DNA from: Paracoccaceae bacterium
GTDB taxonomy: Bacteria > Pseudomonadota > Alphaproteobacteria > Rhodobacterales > Rhodobacteraceae
DNA: 34,939 nucleotides
NCBI GenBank assembly: GCA_947453525.1
Contig: CANGHD010000019.1
Span: 1 to 34,939, forward strand
Direction of reading: 5' to 3'
Shown: positions 24,129-32,497 of the stretch, in pieces
How the letters are laid out: the number at the start of each line of letters is the position of its first letter
Numbering within the stretch: position 1 is the first letter of the stretch
Notes under the pieces: model-generated
Told to the model about the DNA's origin: nothing
The model's input: the letters and a program-made list of their open reading frames with translations, nothing else
Database searches by the model: none
Position numbers and translations under genes: made by a program

Positions 24129-24569
24129 ATGAAAAAGCTGCGGACCCTTTATCTGATCGCCTCGGAAGATGGCTTTCGGTTGTTGCATACCCACGATCCT
24201 GATCTTGCAGAGATCGAGGTGAAGGCGGCGGGTGATTTCTCCGATGTGGCCTACAGCTATCCCAGCGAACAAAGCCACAACCACGGCGGCCCCGGTGCGC
24301 CCGGCTTCGACACCGGCGCCCCGGCGAACAGGGTCGAGCAGGAACGCATCCGTTTCGCCCGCCACATCGTGGCCGCATTGCAGACCGAATGGGCCAAGGG
24401 CGTCCATGACCGCATCGTGATCTCTGTCGGGCCAAAGATGCTCGGCCAGTTGCGTGATGAAATGCCCAAAGCCCTGCACGCCCATGTCGCGGCAGAGTTG
24501 CACAAGGACCTGATGAAGGTCCCCGCGCATGAGATGGCGTCCCACTTCAGGGAAGTGTCAGAGGCTTAG
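24129..24569 (+). CDS. Host_attach family protein
   Basis: A 146-residue protein of the Host_attach family (PF10116), named for an Agrobacterium attachment gene but present in many non-pathogens; the name does not imply interaction with a host here. Visible family features are the start MKKLRTLYLIASEDGFRLL, the loop with several His, Gly and Pro, FARHIVAALQTEW, DRIVISVGPKMLGQLRDEM and KDLMKVPAHEM. The fold resembles eRF1 domain 2 and the ribosome-associated release family, so RNA or ribosome contact is possible (inference). The ATG follows TAGGAGGATGCC. The biochemical role is unknown. Confidence 0.82.
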   Translation: MKKLRTLYLIASEDGFRLLHTHDPDLAEIEVKAAGDFSDVAYSYPSEQSHNHGGPGAPGFDTGAPANRVEQERIRFARHIVAALQTEWAKGVHDRIVISVGPKMLGQLRDEMPKALHAHVAAELHKDLMKVPAHEMASHFREVSEA

Positions 24570-24575
24570 AGGGGT

Positions 24576-26420
24576 TTACTCCTCCATCGCCTCCAACTCG
24601 TCAATGAAGCCGGCAATCATCGACAGCCCGCGATCCCAGAACTTGGGGTCGCTGGCGTCGAGGCCGAAGGGGGCCAGCAACTCTTTGTGGTGCTTAGAGC
24701 CTCCGGCTTTCAGCATGTCGAAATACTTGTCCTCAAAGCCCGGCAGACCCTCGGCATAGGTGGCGTAAAGCGCGTTCACAAGACCGTCGCCGAAGGCATA
24801 GGCATAGACGTAGAAGGGCGAATGGATGAAGTGCGGGATATAGGACCAGAAGGTCTCGTAGCCCTCCATGAACTCGAACACCGGGCCGAGCGATTGGGCC
24901 TGCACCGACATCCACAGCGCGTTGATTCCGTCTGGCGTCAACTCGCCATCGGCGCGGGCGGCGTGGAGTTTGCATTCGAAGTCGTAGAAGGCGATCTGGC
25001 GGACGACCGTGTTGATCATGTCCTCGACTTTGCCGGCGAGCAGGGTCTTGCGCTCGGCCGGGGTCTTGGCTTGGTCCAGAAGCTTGCGAAAGGTCAGCAT
25101 TTCGCCGAACACGCTGGCTGTTTCAGCCAGGGTCAGCGGGGTTGAGGAGAGGAGTTCGCCTTGCCCCGCTGCCAGCACTTGGTGAACACCGTGGCCGAGT
25201 TCATGCGCCAACGTCATCACGTCGCGCGGTTTGCCCAAGTAGTTCAGCATGACATAGGGGTGCACCGTGGTGACGGTCGGGTGCGCGAAGGCCCCCGGTG
25301 CCTTGCCCGGCTTCACGCCTGCGTCGATCCAGCCCTTGGTGAAGAAGGGGGCCGCGATCTCGGCCATGCGCGGATCGAAGGCGGCATAGGCGGATTGCAC
25401 TGTCTCTACCGCTTCATCCCAACCCACCAGACGCGGGGTTTCGATGGGAAGGGGCGCGTTGCGGTCCCAGACTTGCAGCTTGTCCAGACCCATCCATTTG
25501 GCCTTCAGCTTGTAGTAGCGGTGCGACAGCTTCGGATAGGCCGCGACGACGGCATTGCGCAGCGCCTCCACCACTTCCGGCTCGACATGATTGGCGAGGT
25601 GGCGGCCGGCCTGCGGCGACGGCATCTTGCGCCAGCGGTCGTGGATTTCCTTTTCCTTGGCCAAGGTATTGTGGACCCGCGCGAAGAGTTTCACGTTCTT
25701 TTCAAATACCTCCGCCAGTGCATGCGCCGCAGCCTCGCGCTTGGAGCGGTCCGAGTCGGTCAAGAAATTCAGCGTGGCTTCCAGCGAAAGCTCTTCCGGC
25801 TCGCCCGCGACCTTGAACATCAGGCCGGCCATCGTCTCGTCGAACAGCTTGTTCCACGCGGACGCGCCCACGACAGAGGTGTCGTGCAGGAACTGTTCCA
25901 TCTCATCGGACAACTGGTGCGGGCGCATGGCGCGCATGCGGTCGAAGACGGGTTTGTAGCGGGCAAGGGCGGGGTTTTGGGCCAGAAGCCTGGCCAGATC
26001 GTCATCCTCCAGCCGGTTGAATTCCAGCGAGAAGAACACGAGCGAGGCGGTGAAGTCGGTGATCTGGCCCTCGGCATCGGCCATGAACTTGGCGCGGTCG
26101 CTATCGAGCGTGTTCTGATAGTATCGCAGGCCCGCGTAGGACATGACGCGGCCGCCAGTGGTCTCGATCCGCTCATAGGTCTGCACGCAATCAAGCAGCG
26201 CATCGGCGGAGAGGGTGGCCAGCTTGCCCTGATAGCTGGCGGCAAAGCCCGCGCAGGATTGCTTGAGCCAAGACATGTCGCGCGCGAATTCGGGGCAGTC
26301 GGGGCCGGGGTACAGATCGGTCAGGTCCCAGTCGGGCAAGTCGCCGAACGCGCCGGCGGAACCGCCGGCATGTGCATCGTGGCGGCGGGCATCAAGAAGC
26401 GGGCGGATTGGAGTGAACAT
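24576..26420 (-). CDS. pepF: M3-family oligoendopeptidase F
   Basis: A 614-residue cytoplasmic zinc peptidase that cleaves short peptides. The metal-binding motif HELGH (His406, Glu407, His410) is in MTLAHELGHGVHQVLAAGQG. The third ligand, a Glu about 25 residues later, is in LAETASVFGEM. The long helical N-terminal domain and the C-terminal YAYAFGDGLVNALYA are typical of PepF of the alphaproteobacterial branch. The ATG follows GAGGTCGCT. It converges with the Host_attach gene six bases away. Copy B of the intergenic repeat lies upstream. Confidence 0.95.
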   Translation of the reverse strand: MFTPIRPLLDARRHDAHAGGSAGAFGDLPDWDLTDLYPGPDCPEFARDMSWLKQSCAGFAASYQGKLATLSADALLDCVQTYERIETTGGRVMSYAGLRYYQNTLDSDRAKFMADAEGQITDFTASLVFFSLEFNRLEDDDLARLLAQNPALARYKPVFDRMRAMRPHQLSDEMEQFLHDTSVVGASAWNKLFDETMAGLMFKVAGEPEELSLEATLNFLTDSDRSKREAAAHALAEVFEKNVKLFARVHNTLAKEKEIHDRWRKMPSPQAGRHLANHVEPEVVEALRNAVVAAYPKLSHRYYKLKAKWMGLDKLQVWDRNAPLPIETPRLVGWDEAVETVQSAYAAFDPRMAEIAAPFFTKGWIDAGVKPGKAPGAFAHPTVTTVHPYVMLNYLGKPRDVMTLAHELGHGVHQVLAAGQGELLSSTPLTLAETASVFGEMLTFRKLLDQAKTPAERKTLLAGKVEDMINTVVRQIAFYDFECKLHAARADGELTPDGINALWMSVQAQSLGPVFEFMEGYETFWSYIPHFIHSPFYVYAYAFGDGLVNALYATYAEGLPGFEDKYFDMLKAGGSKHHKELLAPFGLDASDPKFWDRGLSMIAGFIDELEAMEE

Positions 26421-26489
26421 AGCGACCTCGTTTGGCTTTGGTTCTATGTAGGGGTGCTGGACCGGAATTGAAACGGGGTTTTATGTGGC

Positions 26490-26545
26490 CAGCCGCCGGA
26501 GGTTTCACACTCCCGGACCCCCGTGGGGTATTCGCGGCTCGGTGA
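26490..26545 (+). repeat. Intergenic palindromic repeat, copy B
   Basis: Reads CCGGAG-GTTTCACA-CTCCCGG (one bulge), then ACCCCCGTGGGGTATTC and a GGTGAAG end. The order matches copies A and C. It lies between pepF and the ligase-like gene, both on the minus strand, directly after the ligase-like stop. Confidence 0.6.
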
Positions 26546-26554
26546 AGGGGGGGG

Positions 26555-27322
26555 CTATTTGACGGCGTCGAGCGGGGTGGCGCGGTCGGGGGTGAGGCTG
26601 GGGTGCCATGCGATGAGGCGAGGGGAGACAAGATCGACGCCGGATTTGCGGCGGGTGTTCGGGGTTGTGCCATCGTAGGCCAGTTCGAAGACCTGGGCAG
26701 GGGTAACCTGACGGAGCGGGCCGAAGCGGTCGGTGGTGTGGGCTTTGGCCCAGGCGAGGATCGCGGGCGTCTCGGGCAGGGTGAGTTTCAGACGGGTCAG
26801 CGGGACAAGGGCGTTGCCGTGGGGCAGGGCAAAGGTGGCCTCGGGGCCGGAGGGGTCGATGAGCGTCAGAATGGCGAGGCAAGTGCCGGGGGATTGGCTG
26901 CTTTCCGGTTGCCCGGTGAGTTTCGTGCGGAAGGTGCCGGAGGCGAGGCGGTTCAGGATCTGGCGGGCTGGCAGGGGAAGGGCAGACGCGAGCTGCAGAT
27001 AGGCCGCACGGTCGGTCAGGTCGGACAGGGTTGCGGTCAAGGTGAGCCGTGTGCCGTCGGTGGGGAGGGGCAGAAGCAGGGCTGCAACTTCGGCCTTGTC
27101 GGGCGCGACCTTCAGGCAGGCGTCCACCAAGAAGGGCGGGGTGTGGGTCGCCTCCGCCACCCAGTCAAGAAGGGTCTGGGGCGCGGCGATGCGCTTGGGG
27201 CGTTGCCCGGACAGCAGCGCCTGCGCGGTGGAGGCATCCTGAGTGCCTACCTGCGCCGCATAGGCGGCGAAGGCTTCGGGCGTCGGCGTGCCCTGGGCAA
27301 GGAAGGTGGCAAAGCGGATCAT
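26555..27322 (-). CDS. ATP-dependent DNA ligase-like protein lacking the adenylation domain
   Basis: A 255-residue protein related to the ligase of the ligase-associated DNA-damage module (about 530 residues). Residues 1-140 resemble its helical DNA-binding domain, including LLDWVAEATHTPPFLVDAC and ILNRLASGTFRTKL (usual LNKLITGGFRVGV). Residues 145-255 resemble the C-terminal OB fold: HTTDRFGPLRQVTPAQVFELAYDG and RRKSGVDLVSPRLIAW, including the motif VI-like KSGV. The nucleotidyltransferase core between them, with KxDG and motifs III-V, is absent without any frameshift. It cannot seal DNA by itself. Its ATG overlaps the exonuclease stop as ATGA, so it is still coupled to that gene. It may be a DNA-binding subunit or a decaying gene. 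Confidence 0.8.
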   Translation of the reverse strand: MIRFATFLAQGTPTPEAFAAYAAQVGTQDASTAQALLSGQRPKRIAAPQTLLDWVAEATHTPPFLVDACLKVAPDKAEVAALLLPLPTDGTRLTLTATLSDLTDRAAYLQLASALPLPARQILNRLASGTFRTKLTGQPESSQSPGTCLAILTLIDPSGPEATFALPHGNALVPLTRLKLTLPETPAILAWAKAHTTDRFGPLRQVTPAQVFELAYDGTTPNTRRKSGVDLVSPRLIAWHPSLTPDRATPLDAVK

Positions 27323-28269
27323 GCGATGACGCTTGATTGCAGGCCTTTGGCCCTGAGCCATTGGCTGAAGGGTTGGGTATAGCCATGCATCGTCAGCACT
27401 TGGGAGGCCCCCGTTGCCGCAATGGCGGCGTTGAGGCCCAGCCAGTCGGCATGATCTGATAGGGTGAAGGCGGCGGTGGTTCCCTTGCGCCGCGCAGCCA
27501 GCGCCATCCAGCCCGAGGCGGAGGCCACCTCATGCGGGCCAAGGCCAAGCGCCCAGTCCGTGGCCATGGCGTTGGGCGTGGCGATCACGAGCGCGCCCTT
27601 CGGTGGCGCGCCTTGCAGCACGGTGGTGGGCGGCAGCGGGTAGCCTTGGGCGCGCAGGATGGCCGTGACATCTTCGACCACGGGATGTGTGCAGATCGCA
27701 CCGAGGCCCGCCAGACCCGCCATCAGCCGTTGCGCCTTGCCGAAGGAATAGGCGAGCAGGACAGAGGCGCAGCTTTTGGCGGCGTTGGCCTGCCACCAAT
27801 GCGCCATCTGCGCGAGAACTTCGGCCTCAGGCTGCCAGTGGAAGATTGGCAGGCCGAAGGTGCATTCGGTCAGAAAGGTGTGGCAGCGCACAGGCTCGAA
27901 GGGCTCGCACAGGGCATCGGGCGCGGTCTTGTAGTCGCCGGAGTTCACCCAGACTTCGCCCCGATGTTCTATTCGGATCTGCGCCGAGCCTGGGACATGG
28001 CCAGCGGGGTGGAAGCTGACCGTGACTTCGCCGATCTGGCGCCGCTCGCCGTAGGCCACGCCCTCGGCATTGATCCGGCCCAGGCGGTGGCGAATCACGG
28101 GCAGAGCCTGATGAGTGCAAAGATAGGCCCCCATCCCCCGTGCAGCGTGGTCCGAATGGCCGTGCGTAACCAAGGCGCGCGGCACGCGACCCATCGGATC
28201 GATGTGAAAATCCCCGGACGGGCAATAAAGCCCCTGTGGCGTGGCGATGATCAGGGCGGCGTGTGACAT
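27319..28269 (-). CDS. Ligase-associated DNA exonuclease (metallo-beta-lactamase fold)
   Basis: A 316-residue MBL-fold nuclease of the type encoded beside ATP-dependent DNA ligase (TIGR04122 family, from memory). The metal motif is THGHSDHA (HxHxDH), followed by FHPAGHVPGSAQI, NSGDYKTAPDALCEPFEP and a late SDHADW. The start at 28269 (MSHAALIIATPQGLYCP) is the family-typical N-terminus; an upstream in-frame start to 28359 adds no conserved sequence. The stop overlaps the ligase-like start (ATGA). The other usual partners, a DEXH helicase and PdeM endonuclease, are not in the window. It diverges from the ATP-grasp gene across a 208-base gap. Confidence 0.9.
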   Translation of the reverse strand: MSHAALIIATPQGLYCPSGDFHIDPMGRVPRALVTHGHSDHAARGMGAYLCTHQALPVIRHRLGRINAEGVAYGERRQIGEVTVSFHPAGHVPGSAQIRIEHRGEVWVNSGDYKTAPDALCEPFEPVRCHTFLTECTFGLPIFHWQPEAEVLAQMAHWWQANAAKSCASVLLAYSFGKAQRLMAGLAGLGAICTHPVVEDVTAILRAQGYPLPPTTVLQGAPPKGALVIATPNAMATDWALGLGPHEVASASGWMALAARRKGTTAAFTLSDHADWLGLNAAIAATGASQVLTMHGYTQPFSQWLRAKGLQSSVIA

Positions 28270-28477
28270 GGCTGCAGCATAGACCGAACAGGACCCGGTT
28301 ATAATCCCGCTTTGTTCCCGAACGGCAGCGCCGTCCGGTCGACCCGCGGCAAAAAGCAAACTGCATTTCGCCCGATATTTGTGCGATCTTGCAAGTTAAC
28401 GCCGTTTTGCCGCGCCACCCCCTTTCCGTGGGCGGCGGGGGTGGGTTTACTGCCAGCAAATAGGAAAGGTCGCCTCC
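28270..28477. other. 208-base divergent intergenic region before the Anbu cluster
   Basis: This gap must carry promoters for the exonuclease (minus) and the ATP-grasp operon (plus). A TATAAT at 28300-28305 has no good -35 on the plus strand. AGGAAAGG at 28463-28470 is the ribosome-binding site of the ATP-grasp gene. No strong inverted repeat or LexA box was seen. Confidence 0.4.
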
Positions 28478-29890
28478 ATGACCCAGCACTTCAACGAGAT
28501 GTACCTCGGCGCCGCGGTACGAGACCCCTATGCAAGGCTGGAGGCGTGGATGCGCACCATGCCAGCCGATCTGCGCATTCAAAAGCAGGCCGAGGCCGAG
28601 GCGCTGTTCCGCCGCATCGGCATCACCTTCGCCGTTTATGGCGAAGGTGGCGACCCGGACCGGCTGATCCCCTTCGACATGTTTCCGCGCGTTTTCACCC
28701 ACAATGAATGGGCCAGACTGGAACGCGGCATCAAGCAGCGGGCGCGGGCGTTGAATGCGTTTCTGGTCGACGTCTATGGGCGCGGAGAGATCATTCGGGC
28801 GGGTCGTATCCCCGCCAAACTGGTTTATCAGAATGAGGCGTATGAGAAGGCCGTGGCCGGTTTCGTGCCACCCAAGGGGGTCTATTCCCACATCGTCGGC
28901 ATCGACATCGTGCGCACCGGGCCGACCGACTTCTTCGTGCTGGAGGACAACTGCCGTACCCCCTCGGGTGTGTCCTACATGCTGGAAAGCCGCGAGATGA
29001 TGATGCGGATGTTCCCCGACCTGTTCCGGGAAAACCGGATTGAGCCGGTGGACCGCTATCACGAGCTCCTGCGCCGCACACTGACCTCCGTGGCGCCGGC
29101 CAAGTGCAATCACGAACCGACCATCGTGATCCTGACGCCGGGGCATTACAACTCGGCTTACTACGAACACAGTTTCCTCGCCGACCTGATGGGCGTCGAA
29201 CTGGTCGAAGGGCAGGATTTGTTCGTCGAAGGCGAATTCGTCTATATGCGCACAACCGAGGGGCCCAAGCGCGTGGATGTGATCTACCGGCGGATTGATG
29301 ACGCCTTCATTGACCCCCTGTGTTTCCGGCCTGACTCGATGCTGGGCGTGCCGGGATTGATGGATGTGTACCGTTCGGGCGGCGTGTCGATCTGCTCGGC
29401 TCCGGGGGCGGGTGTGGCGGATGACAAGGCGGTTTACACCTTTGTGCCAGAAATGATCCGGTTCTATCTGGGCGAGGAGCCGATCCTGAACAACGTGCCG
29501 ACCTGGCAATGCGCCAAGACGGACGACTTGAAATATGTGTTGGAGCACCTGCCTGAACTTGTGGTCAAGGAAGTCCATGGCTCAGGTGGCTACGGGATGC
29601 TGGTCGGCCCGAAGTCGACCAAGGAGCAGGTGGAGCTCTTCCGCCAGAAGATCCTGAAAGATCCTGGCAACTATATCGCCCAGCCAACGCTGGCGCTGTC
29701 CGCTACGCCGACCTTTGTGGCCGAAGGTGTGGCGCCGCGCCATGTAGACCTGCGGCCCTATTGTCTGGTAGGGGAGCGCATCGAATTGGTGCCCGGAGGT
29801 CTGACGCGGGTGGCCCTGACCGAGGGGTCGCTTGTGGTGAATTCGTCGCAGGGCGGTGGCGTCAAGGATACCTGGGTGTTGGCGGAGTAG
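28478..29890 (+). CDS. Circularly permuted ATP-grasp protein (type 2, DUF404/DUF407)
   Basis: A 470-residue member of the circularly permuted ATP-grasp family, predicted to form amide or peptide bonds with ATP. Family-typical strings are FRRIGITFAVYGEGGDPDRLIPFD, LEDNCRTPSGVSYMLESR, RVDVIYRRIDDAFIDPL, LVVKEVHGSGGYGMLVGP and QPTLALSATPTFV. The KEVHGSGG segment corresponds to the ATP-binding Lys and glycine-rich loop. It is the first gene of a four-gene cluster and is preceded by AGGAAAGG. The alpha-E gene starts three bases after its stop. The substrate is unknown. Confidence 0.93.
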   Translation: MTQHFNEMYLGAAVRDPYARLEAWMRTMPADLRIQKQAEAEALFRRIGITFAVYGEGGDPDRLIPFDMFPRVFTHNEWARLERGIKQRARALNAFLVDVYGRGEIIRAGRIPAKLVYQNEAYEKAVAGFVPPKGVYSHIVGIDIVRTGPTDFFVLEDNCRTPSGVSYMLESREMMMRMFPDLFRENRIEPVDRYHELLRRTLTSVAPAKCNHEPTIVILTPGHYNSAYYEHSFLADLMGVELVEGQDLFVEGEFVYMRTTEGPKRVDVIYRRIDDAFIDPLCFRPDSMLGVPGLMDVYRSGGVSICSAPGAGVADDKAVYTFVPEMIRFYLGEEPILNNVPTWQCAKTDDLKYVLEHLPELVVKEVHGSGGYGMLVGPKSTKEQVELFRQKILKDPGNYIAQPTLALSATPTFVAEGVAPRHVDLRPYCLVGERIELVPGGLTRVALTEGSLVVNSSQGGGVKDTWVLAE

Positions 29891-29893
29891 GTC

Positions 29894-30841
29894 ATGCTGT
29901 CTAGAACTGCCGACAACCTGTATTGGATCGCGCGCTATATGGAGAGGGCCGAGACCGCGGCGCGTTTGCTGGAGGTGGGGGCGCGGATTTCGCTGCTGCC
30001 GACCGCGCAGGGCTATCGGAACGAGTGGGAATCGATCCTGCAATCGACCGGTACGCAGGGCGCTTTCGGGGCCAAGTATGGCGAGGCGATCCAACGCAAT
30101 ATCGAAAGCTTTCTGTTCTTTGACCGCGACAATCCCTCGTCGGTGGCGTCCTGCATCACCCAAGCCCGCGAAAACGGGCGGATCGTGCGGACGGCTTTGA
30201 CGGGCCAAGTCTGGGATGCACTCAACACCGCCTTTCAGGAACTGCGCCAGATCGAACGCACCCCGCGCAGCGAACTGGAACTGTCGCGCATGACCGACTG
30301 GACCATGAAGCACGCCGCCATGGTGCGCGGTGGGATTGAGGCCACTCTGCTGCGCGACGATGGCTATGATTTTCTGAACCTCGGCTACGCGCTGGAGCGC
30401 GGCGATGCGACGGCGCGGCTGATGGACGTGAAATACTACGTTCTGTTGCCGCGCATGGGCGTGGGGTCAGGTGTGGACAACGACCAGTGGTCGATGATGC
30501 TGCGGGCCCTGTCGCTGAACCGGGCCTTCCATTGGGCCTATGGCGGCGATGTCAGTGCGGCCAAGATCGCGCATTTCCTGATCCTGAACCCGCATTGCCC
30601 ACGCGCGCTGATCACCTGTGTCACCGATACAAACAGCCATCTGGCGCGGATTGCCAAAATGTACGGCAAGTCGACCGATGTGCAGGCCAAGGCCGGGGCG
30701 TTGCAGGCCGAACTCGATACCCTGACGCCCGACGCGATCTTCGAGGAAGGTCTGCACGAGTTCTTGTCGCGCTTCATCCGTCGTACGGCTGAAATCGCCG
30801 GCATGGTCCACAACACCTACCTGTCGGGAGACATGCGCTGA
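29894..30841 (+). CDS. Alpha-E domain protein (DUF403)
   Basis: A 315-residue all-helical protein of the alpha-E family, always found with the circularly permuted ATP-grasp gene. The start LSRTADNLYWIARYMERAETAARLLEV is the family hallmark. Repeated helices follow, with GYALERGDATARLMDVKYYVLLP in the middle and LHEFLSRFIRRTAEIAGMVHNTYL at the end. It has no known catalytic motif and probably acts as a scaffold or partner of the ATP-grasp enzyme (inference). The last base of its stop is the first base of the transglutaminase start (TGATG). Confidence 0.93.
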   Translation: MLSRTADNLYWIARYMERAETAARLLEVGARISLLPTAQGYRNEWESILQSTGTQGAFGAKYGEAIQRNIESFLFFDRDNPSSVASCITQARENGRIVRTALTGQVWDALNTAFQELRQIERTPRSELELSRMTDWTMKHAAMVRGGIEATLLRDDGYDFLNLGYALERGDATARLMDVKYYVLLPRMGVGSGVDNDQWSMMLRALSLNRAFHWAYGGDVSAAKIAHFLILNPHCPRALITCVTDTNSHLARIAKMYGKSTDVQAKAGALQAELDTLTPDAIFEEGLHEFLSRFIRRTAEIAGMVHNTYLSGDMR

Positions 30842-31650
30842 TGCTGCTACTGATCGACCATGTGACGGTGTATCGCTACGACTTGCCAGTGCGAGGCGTG
30901 GTGCAAAGCCACCGCCTGACCCCCTCGGGCTGCCAGGGACAGAAGGTGCTGGAATGGGACGTGTCCGTGTCCGGCGGCGTCAAGGGCGGCGGCTTTCGCG
31001 ATGGTGCGGGCGACTGGGTGCAGGGCTGGAGCGTGAAGGGCCCGGTGTCCGAGATTGCCGTGCATGTGCGGGGTCGGGTGCAGACCGCCGATATGGCAGG
31101 CGTGCTGAAAGGCCACCGCGAGATCGTGGCGCCCGAGGTCTATCTGGCCGAAACCGCCGCGACCGAGCTCGCGGGCGGCCTTGCCGTGCTGGCACAGGCG
31201 GCCGAGGGGACCGAGACCCGGCTTTCGGCAGCCCATGCCCTGTCGCGCGCGGTCTCTGAAGCGATTGAATACAAGCCCGGCAGTACCCATGCCCGCACCA
31301 CGGCGTCCGAGGCTTTGGAACTTGGCGTGGGGGTCTGTCAGGACCATTCCCATGTCCTTTGCGCCATCGCCCGCGCCAACGCGATCCCGGCCCGCTATGT
31401 TTCGGGCTATCTGCTGGCGGATGCCGAGGGCAAAGCGCATGAGGCGGCGCATGCTTGGGCCGAGTTGCATATCCCCGGCCTTGGCTGGGTCGGATTTGAT
31501 CCGGCCAACGAATGCTGCCCGGATGACCGCTATGTCCGGTTGGGGTCCGGCCTCGATTCGCGTGAGGCCGCCCCCATTCGCGGGTCGGCCCGCTCGAACG
31601 GGCCGGAAAGTCTGAATGTGACGGTTGCGGTTCTGGCAACGCAACAATAG
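30841..31650 (+). CDS. Transglutaminase-like cysteine protease family protein
   Basis: A 269-residue protein with an N-terminal beta domain (about 1-90) and a transglutaminase/papain-like core. The triad is visible as Cys166 (GVGVCQDHSHV), His204 (AAHAWAELHIPG) and Asp220 (VGFDPANE). In bacteria this fold more often cleaves or transfers amide bonds than cross-links proteins. In the cluster it may release or process the product of the ATP-grasp enzyme (inference). Translation is coupled to the alpha-E gene by a one-base overlap. No signal peptide is seen, so it acts in the cytoplasm. Confidence 0.93.
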   Translation: MLLLIDHVTVYRYDLPVRGVVQSHRLTPSGCQGQKVLEWDVSVSGGVKGGGFRDGAGDWVQGWSVKGPVSEIAVHVRGRVQTADMAGVLKGHREIVAPEVYLAETAATELAGGLAVLAQAAEGTETRLSAAHALSRAVSEAIEYKPGSTHARTTASEALELGVGVCQDHSHVLCAIARANAIPARYVSGYLLADAEGKAHEAAHAWAELHIPGLGWVGFDPANECCPDDRYVRLGSGLDSREAAPIRGSARSNGPESLNVTVAVLATQQ

Positions 31651-31679
31651 GGTCGCCGCACTTTAAAGGGGAAGACATG

Positions 31680-32405
31680 ATGACCTATTGCGTTGGGCTT
31701 TTGCTGAACGAAGGCGTGGTGATGCTGTCGGACACCCGCACCAATGCGGGGCTCGACAACATTTCGACCTATCGCAAGATGTTCTTCTTCGAGGAGCCGG
31801 GCGAGCGGGTGATCGTCATCATGACGGCAGGCTCACTGTCCGTGACCCAAACCGCGATCGCTAGGCTGCAAGAGGCGATTGACGATCCGGATGCCACCGA
31901 GGACACCTCGATCCTGAAAGCGCCGACCATGCTGAAGGCGGCCCTGCAGATCGGCAATATGCTGGCCACCGTGCGCGGCGAGATCGACGAGAAGATGCAT
32001 GCGATGAAGCAGGGCGTCACCGCCTCGATGATCGTGGCGGGGCAAAGGAAGGGCGGCCCGATGCGGCTGTTCCTGATTTACCCTGAAGGCAATTTCATTC
32101 AGGCGACCGAGGACACGCCCTTCTTGCAGATCGGCGAGCACAAATATGGCAAGCCGATTCTGGACCGGGTGGTGAAGCCCTCGACCAGCCTTGCCGATGC
32201 GCAGAAGGCGGTGCTGTTGTCGATGGATTCGACGCTGCGGTCGAACCTGTCGGTCGGGATGCCGCTGGATATGTGCATCATCGAGAAGGACGCTTTGAAG
32301 GTCGGCCGCAAGCGGCGGATCGAGGCCGGGGACGAGCAGTTCCGTGCGATGAGCGAGGCCTGGAGCAGGGCCCTGCGTGACGGCTTCACCCAGATCAACA
32401 TCTGA
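31680..32405 (+). CDS. Anbu, proteasome-type N-terminal-nucleophile peptidase
   Basis: A 241-residue member of the Anbu family, related to HslV and the proteasome beta subunit. Two ATGs stand in tandem (31677 and 31680); the second is chosen because it places Thr directly after the initiator Met, giving the N-terminal nucleophile once Met is removed. Numbered from that Thr, Asp17 and Lys32 occupy the HslV Asp17/Lys33 positions (LSDTRTNAG and TYRKMFF). SLSVTQTAIARL and MPLDMCIIEKD are Anbu-typical. It is the last gene of the four-gene cluster, 29 bases after the transglutaminase. Family members form helical or ring assemblies; the substrate is unknown. Copy C of the repeat follows. Confidence 0.93.
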   Translation: MTYCVGLLLNEGVVMLSDTRTNAGLDNISTYRKMFFFEEPGERVIVIMTAGSLSVTQTAIARLQEAIDDPDATEDTSILKAPTMLKAALQIGNMLATVRGEIDEKMHAMKQGVTASMIVAGQRKGGPMRLFLIYPEGNFIQATEDTPFLQIGEHKYGKPILDRVVKPSTSLADAQKAVLLSMDSTLRSNLSVGMPLDMCIIEKDALKVGRKRRIEAGDEQFRAMSEAWSRALRDGFTQINI

Positions 32406-32419
32406 CAGCGCCATGGCCG

Positions 32420-32480
32420 GCAGCCGGGGAGGTTTCACATCTCCCCGGGCCCCTCCATGGGACAGGCATGGACCAATGAA
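32420..32480 (+). repeat. Intergenic palindromic repeat, copy C
   Basis: A perfect 8-bp stem (CCGGGGAG / CTCCCCGG, 32424-32448, loop GTTTCACAT) is followed by GCCCCTCCATGGGAC and ends in CAATGAAC. It lies between the converging Anbu and alpha/beta hydrolase genes, 18 bases after the Anbu stop, and probably acts as a terminator. Confidence 0.68.
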
Positions 32481-32497
32481 CTAGGGGGGGCGCGGGG

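Noticed and set aside
24129-24569. Possible phage or host-interaction gene, from the family name Host_attach
   Set aside because: The family is widespread in free-living bacteria and no phage or secretion genes are adjacent.
25161-26471. A 436-codon plus-strand open frame antisense to pepF, and a 583-codon minus-strand frame at 27827-29578
   Set aside because: Both are shadows of the pepF, exonuclease and ATP-grasp genes; neither has a domain or a ribosome-binding site.
28300-28305. TATAAT between the exonuclease and ATP-grasp genes
   Set aside because: No -35-like sequence at 16-18 bases on the plus strand; kept only as a note in the intergenic entry.
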